Shown here piece after piece: positions 63,541 through 64,000 of a stretch of DNA of 64,000 bases. The notes under the pieces were generated by a model. The model worked only from the letters and a program-made list of their open reading frames with translations, made no database searches and was not told the DNA's origin. Both the position numbers and the translations under genes were made by a program. The number at the start of each line of letters is the position of its first letter. Position 1 is the first letter of the stretch. The DNA is from Prunella strophiata (Eukaryota > Chordata > Aves > Passeriformes > Prunellidae): positions 7,276,508 through 7,340,507 of the forward strand of contig JAZBQD010000009.1 in assembly GCA_036583965.1 (NCBI GenBank), given 5' to 3'.

Positions 63541-64000
63541 GTGAAGCCACGGGTGCTGCTGGGGGTCTGTGCCAACACCTGCACACACGAGCACTGCAAG
63601 GGCTGCCTGAGCAAGTGCTTCCCATCCAGGGCAGGACACAGGTGCTGCCACCAACACTCTGCAGAATATTCTCTCTGAAGAGGATCACTCTTAGAAAATT
63701 TGGGGCTGTTTGAGGGGCCATACTTAGGGTAGTGAAGCTGCTGACCTTTTAGAAATCCTACTCATTTGCAAGTGGCAAATTCTACATTGATTTAGTGTTT
63801 TCTCTATATGTAAACTCTTTTTTCTGGGGCCTGCTTCAGGATTCTTCCCTTGGGGGTTGTGTAAAAGTGTGTCATCAGCAGACAGATGCTGGATTCACCC
63901 CGTAAGTGACCTGACTTGTGGGAGGGAAGAGGGGAAGTGAGTCCCGGGTGTTACTCATGCCATCAGGCTGGGCATCCTTCTCCATGGCAGGTTCTAATAC

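Overview
The window is vertebrate nuclear DNA and almost certainly avian. It holds intron-split genes with GT-AG splice sites, CpG-rich promoters and AATAAA polyadenylation signals. It also has two 3' ends of CR1-type LINEs (about 33.06 kb and 52.94-53.03 kb), the typical bird retroposon. Introns are short, as expected of a GC-rich bird microchromosome, and the gene set (ZBTB16, HTR3A, USP28, CLDN25, UBE4A) corresponds to human 11q23, which in birds is chromosome 24 as far as I recall. The species cannot be named from the sequence.

Layout. (1) 1-14.9 kb, plus strand: the 3' part of ZBTB16 (PLZF). It comprises a long intron with several AT-rich, non-repetitive blocks that look like conserved non-coding elements, three coding exons for zinc fingers 4-9, and a 3'UTR of about 2.7 kb. 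(2) 17.4-22.65 kb, minus strand: a complete nine-exon HTR3A, tail to tail with ZBTB16. (3) 22.65-27.5 kb: intergenic, with candidate regulatory blocks and no HTR3B. (4) 27.58-49.5 kb, plus strand: complete USP28, 26 coding exons including the 62-codon alternative exon. (5) 51.2-52.2 kb, minus strand: single-exon CLDN25. (6) 54.47-56.64 kb, plus strand: a three-exon inward-rectifier K+ channel gene of the Kir3-like type, with an unusual pore residue, a long N-terminus and a GC-AG intron. (7) 58.33 kb to the window end, plus strand: the first ten coding exons of UBE4A, which runs off the right edge.

The genes are independent, not an operon. They cover a transcription factor, a serotonin-gated channel, a deubiquitinase, a tight-junction protein, a K+ channel and an E4 ubiquitin ligase. 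The points most worth a second look are: loss of the SUMO-interacting and ubiquitin-interacting motifs in USP28 while its catalytic domain is intact; an Arg directly before the TIGYG filter of the Kir channel; absence of HTR3B together with loss of one conductance-limiting Arg in HTR3A; the orientation of ZBTB16 relative to human; and tandem-repeat arrays beside the USP28 and UBE4A promoters. Family comparisons rest on recalled human proteins; no alignment or database search was run.
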